Shown piece by piece: positions 1 through 6,939 of a stretch of DNA of 16,224 nucleotides. Position 1 is the stretch's first letter; every line of letters starts with the position of its first letter. The notes below the pieces were generated by a model. The model saw only the letters and a list, made by a program, of their open reading frames with translations, made no database searches and was not told the DNA's origin. A program made the translations under genes and the position numbers. This stretch comes from Myxococcales bacterium (GTDB taxonomy: Bacteria; Myxococcota_A; Bradymonadia; Bradymonadales; Bradymonadaceae): the NCBI GenBank assembly GCA_007120615.1, contig SKNI01000474.1, forward strand, positions 1 through 16,224. Direction: 5' to 3'.

Positions 1-204
1 CAGACCAACGCTGGCGGCGTCGCTTCGTCCTCGCGGTGGCGCTGCCACAGCTTCGTCCTTGCTCCTGGCCAGTCGTTGCCCTGCCGGTCCGACCCGATCC
101 GACAGACCAACGCTGGCGGCGTCGCTTCGTCCTCGCGGTGGCGCTGCCACAGCTTCGTCCTTGCTCCTGGCCAGTCGTTGCCCTGCCGGTCCGACCCGAT
201 CCGA
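1..204. repeat. 102-bp tandem repeat, two identical copies (left end probably cut by the window)
   Basis: Positions 1-102 and 103-204 are identical by eye, and the tract ends abruptly at 204. The left end coincides with the window edge, so more copies may lie outside. By hand count the unit is 71/102 G+C (about 70%), with C and T enriched on the plus strand (41 C, 30 G, 21 T, 10 A). It contains no TA dinucleotide and no TGA or TCA, so all six frames are open through it. Within a unit there is a direct repeat GCTTCGTCCT (22-31 and 50-59), an inverted repeat GTGGC-GCT-GCCAC and the palindrome CTGGCCAG (65-72). It lies 3' of the VWA operon. Function is unknown; it could be an intergenic repeat family or the end of a repeat-containing gene outside the window. 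Confidence 0.9.
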
Positions 205-228
205 CCTGGATCACAGCCTCCGGAGAAA

Positions 229-3033
229 TCAACGGCTGACCAACTCCGACCAGGAGATATTGGTGGATCCGGAGAGGCGAATTCGGCGAAGGGCCAGGTC
301 GAGGACCAGAAGCATCAGGGCCAGGGCGACGAAATAGGGCCAGAGGTGGCGTCGATAGCGCACCTCTTCGCCTTGAGGATCAAAGATGGCCTCCACCGAG
401 GGGTTGATCTCGCCTCCGGCAAGGGTGACGGCCTGTTCGACGAGGCTGGTGTTGGCTTCGATAAAAGAGAGCTCTCGAGGATAGGGGTAGGAGAGGCTGG
501 TCTGGCTGACGGCGAAGCTGTCGCCGTGGCGTTGGTGCTGGGCGGCCAGGTGATAGGAGCCGAAGGGCCCCAGATCGAAGGTGGCTTCGTAGCGACCAGG
601 AGCGGTTTGGTAAAATTGGAGGTGGCGTTCGCCGCCTTCGGGGTCGGTGATATGGAGGTCGCTGTCTAGATCGTTGATAAAGCGGTCGTCGGGGCCGATG
701 GCGTCGATGACCACGCGGCCGCGGTCCTGATCGATGAAGGCTCGCATCGGAAGGTGGTCGCGGTCATCGGTGCGCATGGTGTCGCGGATGAGTTGAGCCC
801 ATAGCTGAGAATAACCGGCCCAGCGAACCCACTGCACGCCCCAGCGGTTTTTAATATCGGAGGTAAATACAGCCGTCTTTCCAAGGCCCACTCGCCACCG
901 CGCCAGGAGGGGCTCGCCTTGATCGGAGGTCAATAAGACATCGGCCTGGGATTTGGGCCGGGTGGAGACATAACCCAATAGAAATGGAGCCTGATCCCAC
1001 TGGATCCCCTGAAGAACCTGAGCGCGACTGGTGACCTGCGGCCGAAAGGGCTCTTCGATGAGCGCGCTGTGGGCCATGTTTCGGGTCTCCTGGGTGAAAA
1101 TCTGGGGGATATTATAGGGGTCGGTGGTGAAGTAGAACCGGCCGTTTCCGGCAGCAGCGACCCGACGCATCAGGGAGGTCTCAGCGTCGCTTCCGACCGC
1201 CACGGTGGTGACGCTGATATTCTCCAACCGCATGGCGGGCATGATCTCGGTGAAGATATTATCTTCGGGAGAGATTCCGTCGGTCAGGAGGATAACGTGG
1301 CGAATTCGGGCGGGATTAAAGGCCATCTTCTCGTAGGATTCGGCCAGAGCCAGAGCGATGTCGGTGCCGCCGCGCAGCTGAATTCGATTGATCTGGCTTA
1401 AGATTCGAGAGCGGTTGGAGACCGGCTGGATGCGCGAGATGGTGACCACCTCGTGATCGAAGGCCAGAATGCCGATTTCGGCGTCTCCCTCCAGGGCGTT
1501 GACGGCGGCCCGGGCGGCTTCTCTGGCGAGTTCCATGCGATTGTGTTCGGCCATCGAGCCGGAGCGGTCGATGACCAGGAGGATTGCCAGCCCGGGTGTC
1601 TCTCGACGTTGCTCTCCATCGAAATGAATGGGCATCAAATCCTCGACGACAGTTCCCTCCCAGCCGCCGGGGCCAAAGGAGTCCTCGCCGCCGGCCATGA
1701 TCAGGCCCCCGCCCATATCACGGACGTAGGTGTCGAAGAGGCTCATCTGACGCTCGGAGAATTGATCGGCGTGAACATCGGAGAGCAAGATGAGGTCGAA
1801 GCGGTCGATCTCCTCCTCGGTCTCTGGCACACCGCCGGGCCCCCGGGTTTCGACGTCGAAGTTCTCATTTCGCAGCGCCCCTTCCAGATAATGTCTCGAG
1901 CGCATCTCGCCTTCTATATATAAGATGCGAGGCTCGCCGCGGATGTGGGCGGTGTGAACGTATTGATTGTTTGCCTCGTGGGTGTCGCGGCCTTCGACCT
2001 CCATATTGATGCGGAATTCTCGAAAGCCGGGCTCGTAGACCTGGGTCTCGAAGCGAACCTCGGTTACTCCGGGAGGAACATCTACGCTCTTTTCGTCGTC
2101 GCGGTATTCGTTTTGCCAGAGGGTCAGGTTGACCCGGTCGTCATGGGTCGAAAAAATGCGAGCGGTGAGATAAAAGGGGGCGCCCATCTCGATATTTTCC
2201 GGGGCGTCGACGCCCTGAATCATCACCTCCGGTGGAGGCTCGAACTCGATGTTGTGGGCGAAGATCCGGATTCCAAAGTCAGCAGCGCGGTTGACCTCGG
2301 CCAGGAAGTCGCCGTGGGTTTCGTTGCCATCGGTGATGAGGACGACGCGCTTGAGGTGGTCGTCTGGGAAGAGACCGTAGGCCATCCGAAGTGCAGCTGA
2401 GATATCGGTACCGTAGCGGTCGTCGTCGTCGATTCCCGCCGGCAGACCGGTGGGGCCATCTCCTTCTTCGTAAGTGGAGTCCGAGCCCATCAAACCCTGT
2501 GGCGGTTGGGGACGGGGGATCTCGGAGTAGGTGCCGTCGGCGTCGGGCTCCACGATATAGGGTCGTTTGGCAAAGGCGATGACGGTGACTTGATCATTTT
2601 CGTCGAGGCTTTCTACGGCAGCGTTGACCTGGAGGAGGGCCTCATCGAGGGCTTCGTCAGGGAATGAAGCGGAGGTGTCGACCAGAAAGATTGTGGCCAC
2701 ACGGGAGTCGAAGCTGGTCATCACGACCTGAATTAATGCACCCACGATGACGGCGATGACCAGCGCTCGCAGCGAGAGATTTACGATTCGCTGATAGCCC
2801 GGAAAGTCAGAAAGGGTGAATCGAGCGGGGATCGCCAGAAGGGGAAGGACCAGGAGGACCCCGAAAAATTGGGGCGCCAGAATCTCAAAGGTGCGGTCCA
2901 GAGCTTCAAAGTCGATGGTCTCGACGCCGGGCCAGATAATCAGGTCCAGATAAGCCCATACGCCGACGCCCCAGACTGCGACGAGGGCAGTCCAGAAGAG
3001 GAGACGCGATAGAATGGGGCGAGAACTGAGCAT
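229..3033 (-). CDS. Large membrane protein with two VWA domains flanking a GATase1-like domain
   Basis: This 934-residue protein is the last gene of the operon. Predicted membrane segments lie near residues 8-33, 54-70 and 88-106, with one more at about 897-915, so most of the chain should be periplasmic. The first VWA domain (about 113-265) has a complete MIDAS: D119-x-S121-x-S123, T209 and D235 in LITDG. Residues 265-365 look like a beta-sandwich linker. Residues 368-475 match the glutamine-amidotransferase-like fold found in such proteins (GGGLIMAGGEDSFGPGG at 441-457) with no cysteine at the nucleophile position, so amidotransferase activity is unlikely. A second VWA domain (about 481-650) also has an intact MIDAS: D489-x-S491-x-S493, T557 and D585. 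Residues 660-890 look like further beta-rich domains. The start ATG lies 15 bp after the preceding stop with only a weak Shine-Dalgarno (TGGAA). The architecture resembles membrane VWA proteins coded with MoxR; the ligand is unknown. Confidence 0.93.
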   Translation of the reverse strand: MLSSRPILSRLLFWTALVAVWGVGVWAYLDLIIWPGVETIDFEALDRTFEILAPQFFGVLLVLPLLAIPARFTLSDFPGYQRIVNLSLRALVIAVIVGALIQVVMTSFDSRVATIFLVDTSASFPDEALDEALLQVNAAVESLDENDQVTVIAFAKRPYIVEPDADGTYSEIPRPQPPQGLMGSDSTYEEGDGPTGLPAGIDDDDRYGTDISAALRMAYGLFPDDHLKRVVLITDGNETHGDFLAEVNRAADFGIRIFAHNIEFEPPPEVMIQGVDAPENIEMGAPFYLTARIFSTHDDRVNLTLWQNEYRDDEKSVDVPPGVTEVRFETQVYEPGFREFRINMEVEGRDTHEANNQYVHTAHIRGEPRILYIEGEMRSRHYLEGALRNENFDVETRGPGGVPETEEEIDRFDLILLSDVHADQFSERQMSLFDTYVRDMGGGLIMAGGEDSFGPGGWEGTVVEDLMPIHFDGEQRRETPGLAILLVIDRSGSMAEHNRMELAREAARAAVNALEGDAEIGILAFDHEVVTISRIQPVSNRSRILSQINRIQLRGGTDIALALAESYEKMAFNPARIRHVILLTDGISPEDNIFTEIMPAMRLENISVTTVAVGSDAETSLMRRVAAAGNGRFYFTTDPYNIPQIFTQETRNMAHSALIEEPFRPQVTSRAQVLQGIQWDQAPFLLGYVSTRPKSQADVLLTSDQGEPLLARWRVGLGKTAVFTSDIKNRWGVQWVRWAGYSQLWAQLIRDTMRTDDRDHLPMRAFIDQDRGRVVIDAIGPDDRFINDLDSDLHITDPEGGERHLQFYQTAPGRYEATFDLGPFGSYHLAAQHQRHGDSFAVSQTSLSYPYPRELSFIEANTSLVEQAVTLAGGEINPSVEAIFDPQGEEVRYRRHLWPYFVALALMLLVLDLALRRIRLSGSTNISWSELVSR

Positions 3034-3048
3034 CGTTGATTCCAGGTG

Positions 3049-4929
3049 TTAAACGGTCCAGCGGCGATTAAAGGTCAGCCACTCCAAAAGGAGCAAGGCC
3101 AGGGCTGCGAAGAGCAGTAAGACCCACAATTGCTGTCGCTCGAAGAAGAGGGTTTCCATCTCTTCGGAGACTGCGGTGGATTCCAATTCCAGGGAGATCG
3201 GGGTGATATCGGACTCCTCGGGGCTGGAGAGGTTGGCGGCGAGGGTGATGGCGCCGAGGTCGGTTTCCAGGCGATAGAACCCCGGCTTGTCTCCGAAAAA
3301 GAGCGCTGCTCCGTCGTGAATCGCGGTGGCCTTGCGTTCGCCGTCGGGAGTGACCATATGAGCGGTGGTTGCGGCGCGATCTATGGGAATCGACCAGGTC
3401 TCTCCGGTGGCAAAAGAGTACATCAAGTCCACGTCGTCCTGGGCAAAATAATCCAGAATGTTGAGAACGAAGACCGGGAAACTTACCCGCAGCGGGAAGT
3501 CACTATTTCGAATGTCGAATCCGATGGCTACCATGCGGCGATCGTCATCTTCTCGGGCGAGGATAATGGGCTGCCCGAAAGAGCTGGCAACGGCGGTGTC
3601 GTTTGCGCTTCGGGTGAAGGTCTTTGACGAACCAATATTGAGATCTTGAAGAGTGATCCAGCGCAGCAGGGGATGACTCTGGACGACGTCTGTGATGATC
3701 GGCTGGGCTTCCCGGCCGGAGATTGTAAACGGTGATCCTTCATCGGGCGGGTCCAGATAGAGCAGATCACCGGTGGCGGGTGGTTCGGGAGCGACGCGGT
3801 CGAAGATGGTGATGTCGAATTCGGCTGTGGGGTCGTACTCCTCGGGGGCGATACGCTCAAAATCGATATGGGGGTTGAGAATCAGGGGCCCTTCGATGAA
3901 GAGGTTGCCCGGTGAGATCAATTGAGCCCGAAGCCGTCGGGGCGGTGGTACGGTGGCAAAGGCTCGGTCGTCCAGGGGAAAGACATCGCGAGCGTCGCTG
4001 GTTTGAAGGCGAACTCGCGCTTCCAGTCGCTCTCCGGTGACGGCCTGACCGGGATAAAATTGGCGATGGGTTTCCCGGGCATCGAGACTGAGACTCTGGG
4101 TGTCTACCAGGCGTCCGTCGGAAGAGATCTCGAGGACGGCTTCGACGGGGCGATCAAAATAGCTCGTCACCTCTACGTAGAGCTCGTGGTCGAGGCGATT
4201 GGATGGATATCGACGGGCATTAAACGCGGTGATGGCGAGGTTTTCGGAGCTCTCGCCGATTTTGATGTGGCGAACGGTGGTTTCGGGGCCAAATTCGACG
4301 TCGATGGGGGTGTCAGGATCGAGTCCTGCACCGTCGGAGATGATGACCAGTTCGGAATTGTCTCGGTCTCGCAGACTGTCGGCCGCAAAGTTTAGAGCCT
4401 GGCGCAGGTCGGTGGGGTTCGATGTGGCGCCGAGATCTCGCAACGAGGCTTCCAGAAGGGAGGGGTCCTCGACGAAGGGGCCCAACGGTTGGACGCGATT
4501 ATTAAAGAGTACCACCATGACCCGGTCGTTTCCGCCGATGGTCTCTAATAATTCGCTCGTTTTGCGTCTGGCAACGTCGAACCGGTCGTAGCCTCCGGTG
4601 ACGTCGGTGGCTCCCATACTGGCCGAATTATCGAGGAGAATCAGAAGGTGGCGCTCATCGAGGACCTCGTCGTCGAAATGGGGACCGAGGGCCGCCGCTG
4701 CCAGCAGAGCTGCGAGCACGATGTGAAGGAGCCACGATAAAATTCGCTTAAACCGGCGCCACCAATCGGTGCGGTGGCGGCTGCTGGTCAGGACCCGATT
4801 CCACATCGGTGAGAAGGGGATCTCGACGCTGCGTTTTCGCAGCTTCAAGATATAGAACGCGGTGATAAATATCGCCGCGGCCCCCGCCAGCCATGCTATG
4901 GTTTCGATGGGAAGTCCCGTCAACTGCAT
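3049..4929 (-). CDS. BatA-type VWA membrane protein
   Basis: This 626-residue protein has the BatA layout. A first membrane helix lies at about 11-29 and a basic stretch with RKR follows. A second helix is at about 64-81, then a VWA domain from about 94 to 225, a long beta-rich region, and a final helix at about 600-616 with a short basic tail. The MIDAS is complete: D100-x-S102-x-S104 in LLDNSASM, T173 and D199 in IISDG. The large loop should face the periplasm. Residues 335-500 (ILAREDDDRRMVAIGFDI and surroundings) resemble the GATase1-like/C-terminal region of related proteins but carry no catalytic signature I can identify. The start is well supported: ATG at 4929 has GGGGAGGAA about 7 nt upstream. 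It lies 61 bp after the DUF58 stop, the widest gap in the operon, and 15 bp before the next gene. The family is thought to be the effector of a MoxR ATPase; the specific role is not shown here. Confidence 0.93.
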   Translation of the reverse strand: MQLTGLPIETIAWLAGAAAIFITAFYILKLRKRSVEIPFSPMWNRVLTSSRHRTDWWRRFKRILSWLLHIVLAALLAAAALGPHFDDEVLDERHLLILLDNSASMGATDVTGGYDRFDVARRKTSELLETIGGNDRVMVVLFNNRVQPLGPFVEDPSLLEASLRDLGATSNPTDLRQALNFAADSLRDRDNSELVIISDGAGLDPDTPIDVEFGPETTVRHIKIGESSENLAITAFNARRYPSNRLDHELYVEVTSYFDRPVEAVLEISSDGRLVDTQSLSLDARETHRQFYPGQAVTGERLEARVRLQTSDARDVFPLDDRAFATVPPPRRLRAQLISPGNLFIEGPLILNPHIDFERIAPEEYDPTAEFDITIFDRVAPEPPATGDLLYLDPPDEGSPFTISGREAQPIITDVVQSHPLLRWITLQDLNIGSSKTFTRSANDTAVASSFGQPIILAREDDDRRMVAIGFDIRNSDFPLRVSFPVFVLNILDYFAQDDVDLMYSFATGETWSIPIDRAATTAHMVTPDGERKATAIHDGAALFFGDKPGFYRLETDLGAITLAANLSSPEESDITPISLELESTAVSEEMETLFFERQQLWVLLLFAALALLLLEWLTFNRRWTV

Positions 4930-4990
4930 GGACGCGTTCCTCCCCTTGTTCTACTACCTTCAATTCTACGAACGTCAGCGCGAGGAGTGG

Positions 4991-5914
4991 TCATTTTAGA
5001 AATCCTCCTGCACGGAAGATGCGGAGCACCAGATCTTCGAAGGACTCCTGGATGGGAGCGCGAAAATAAAGGATCTGGCGCTTGGAGCAATAGGTCTCGA
5101 GTTCTTCGCAGAACTCCTCGAAGACCTTTGCATAGGCCCGCACCATGGCGGGAGTGACCGTGACGTGTCGAACTTCCTGGGTCTCGCAATCGACCAATTC
5201 CAACTCGCCCTGGATGGAGACCTCCATCTCCCGGCGGTCGTAGAGCTGGATCACCATGGGCTCGAATTTATGATAGCGAAGAATGTTGAGGCCTTCGTCG
5301 AATCCTTCGGGGTCGTAAAAATCAGAGATGACCACGGCCAGGCCGGGTCGTTTATTCTGGCTCACAAAGGTCTTAAAGGCTGATTTGAGGGTTGTCTGCT
5401 CTCCCGGTCCGCAGCGATCGAGGAAATCAAAGACTTTAAAGATCTGTGCCTTTCCTCGGCTCGGGGGGAGTCTCCCTTCCAATTTGGAAGAGAAGGGAAT
5501 GATGCTGACTCGGTCCATATTGCTCAGCCCGATATAGGAGAGCGCCGCTGAAACTTTGCGGGCCATAGACCATTTGTTGAGCGTTCCCAGGTGCATAGAA
5601 CGACTGGTGTCGAGGAGGAAGTAGATATAGAGGTCTTCTTCTTCCTCGTAGAGCTTCAGAAAGAGTTTTTCGGTTCGGCTGTAGACGCGCCAGTCCACAT
5701 TCCGCATATCGTCGCCGTGGGTATAATGGCGGTGATCGGCGAAGTCGATGCCGGCTCCGACCAGGCGCGTTCGTCGTTGAGCGCGGCTTTTTCCGGAGGC
5801 GATCTTCTGAGAGACGATGTAGAGGTATTCGAGTTTTTTCAAAAACTCTTCATCAAACGAATCGTCTGTTTGTTCAGTGGCTTTAGCCACGGTGAACCTG
5901 CCTTTGGAGCTCAA
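4991..5914 (-). CDS. DUF58 family protein (VWA-like fold)
   Basis: The 307-residue protein carries the DUF58 signature at about 55-92 (GIDFADHRHYTHGDD, then NVDWRVYSRTEKLFLK). A VWA-like core follows with D102-x-S104-x-S106 in LLDTSRSM and D198 in VISDFYD. There is no membrane helix, so this is the short, soluble form. DUF58 proteins are coded next to MoxR ATPases and are taken to be their partners. The start needs care. The longest frame begins with TTG at 5914, overlapping the MoxR stop as TTGA with no clear Shine-Dalgarno. An in-frame GTG at 5890 (VAKATEQTDD) follows AAAGGCAGG by 6 nt and would give 299 residues. I report the long form for translational coupling, but the GTG is about equally likely. 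Confidence 0.93.
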   Translation of the reverse strand: MSSKGRFTVAKATEQTDDSFDEEFLKKLEYLYIVSQKIASGKSRAQRRTRLVGAGIDFADHRHYTHGDDMRNVDWRVYSRTEKLFLKLYEEEEDLYIYFLLDTSRSMHLGTLNKWSMARKVSAALSYIGLSNMDRVSIIPFSSKLEGRLPPSRGKAQIFKVFDFLDRCGPGEQTTLKSAFKTFVSQNKRPGLAVVISDFYDPEGFDEGLNILRYHKFEPMVIQLYDRREMEVSIQGELELVDCETQEVRHVTVTPAMVRAYAKVFEEFCEELETYCSKRQILYFRAPIQESFEDLVLRIFRAGGFLK

Positions 5915-6924
5915 GAGGTGGTCTCGGGAGTCTTGGCGATAATTTCTTCAAGAATGGCATCGGTGTCGACACCTTCGGCTTCGCCCTCGAAGTTGAGGAT
6001 TACCCTGTGACGTAGCGCGGGAATAGCGGTGTGGCGAATATCATCGCAGGAGACGTTGAACCGGCCGTGCATCAAGGCGTGCACCTTGGCGGTGGTCAAG
6101 ATGGCCTGGGCTCCTCGAGGAGATGAGCCAAAGCGGACATATCGGCGGGTGATCTCGGGAGCCGATTCATGCTCGGGGTGTGTGCCGTAGAGGATTCGAA
6201 GCGCGTAATCCTGAACGTGGCGGGCCATGGGGACTTTTCGGGCCAGCGAGCGCATCTCGAGGATTCGCTCGCGGCCGATGGCTTTTCCAACCTCCGGGGT
6301 ATCGGACTGAGTGGTTCGATCCATGATGGTGTGGAGGTCAGCGAGTTTGGGAAAGAGGATCTTGAGCTTGAAGAGAAACCGGTCGAGTTGGGCTTCGGGA
6401 AGGGGATAGGTTCCTTCCATCTCGAGAGGGTTCTGAGTGGCCAGGACGAAGAAGGGCGGGTCGAGTTGGAAGGTCTCTTTTCCGATGGTGACGCTTCTCT
6501 CCTGCATGGCCTCGAGCATGGCGGACTGGGTTTTGGGGGTGGCCCGGTTGATCTCGTCAGCGAGGACGATATGGGAGAAGATGGGGCCTTTTTCGAAGCG
6601 GAAATGCTTGGAGCGGTCCTCTTCTTCCACGATGATCGTGGCACCCAGGATATCGGTGGGCATCAAGTCCGGGGTAAATTGGATCCGCGAGAAATCAAGG
6701 CCCAGGGCCTCAGATAGGGTGCGCACGAGCATCGTCTTTCCGAGGCCGGGGACGCCTTCTAAGAGGACGTTTCCGCTGGCGAGGAGGACCATGATTACGC
6801 CGTCGATGATCTCGCGGTTTCCGACGATCATGGAGCCGACTTGCTCGCGAATTTTACCGCAGTCACGCTTGAATGCCTCGACCTCTTCTTCGGTGGAGGG
6901 TGCGGTCTCTGAACTGGTAGCCAT
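5911..6924 (-). CDS. MoxR family AAA+ ATPase
   Basis: This 337-residue protein is a complete MoxR ATPase. Walker A is GVPGLGKT (57-64), Walker B is IVLADEIN with D123 and E124, and the sensor-1 segment is LATQNP (N165). EAQLDRF supplies an arginine-finger candidate (R182), and GSSPRGAQA (R270) fits sensor 2. The insert after Walker A (FTPDLMPTDILGA, 83-95) is typical of the helix-2-insert clade. MoxR proteins form cytoplasmic hexamers that remodel VWA-domain partners; three such proteins follow it here. The start ATG at 6924 has CGGAG about 7 nt upstream and lies 15 bp after the preceding stop. Its stop overlaps the longest DUF58 start. Nothing essential is missing, so it should be an active ATPase. 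Confidence 0.97.
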   Translation of the reverse strand: MATSSETAPSTEEEVEAFKRDCGKIREQVGSMIVGNREIIDGVIMVLLASGNVLLEGVPGLGKTMLVRTLSEALGLDFSRIQFTPDLMPTDILGATIIVEEEDRSKHFRFEKGPIFSHIVLADEINRATPKTQSAMLEAMQERSVTIGKETFQLDPPFFVLATQNPLEMEGTYPLPEAQLDRFLFKLKILFPKLADLHTIMDRTTQSDTPEVGKAIGRERILEMRSLARKVPMARHVQDYALRILYGTHPEHESAPEITRRYVRFGSSPRGAQAILTTAKVHALMHGRFNVSCDDIRHTAIPALRHRVILNFEGEAEGVDTDAILEEIIAKTPETTS

Positions 6925-6939
6925 AAAGGAACTCCGGAC

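Noticed and set aside
1..204. CRISPR array
   Set aside because: The units are contiguous with no variable spacers, and 102 bp is far longer than a CRISPR repeat.
215..238. CAGCC...GGCTG inverted repeat over the VWA stop as a terminator
   Set aside because: The stem is short with a long loop and no T-run follows on the minus strand.
76..669. 197-codon plus-strand frame starting in the 102-bp repeat
   Set aside because: It owes its first third to the stop-free repeat and the rest to antisense of the VWA gene.
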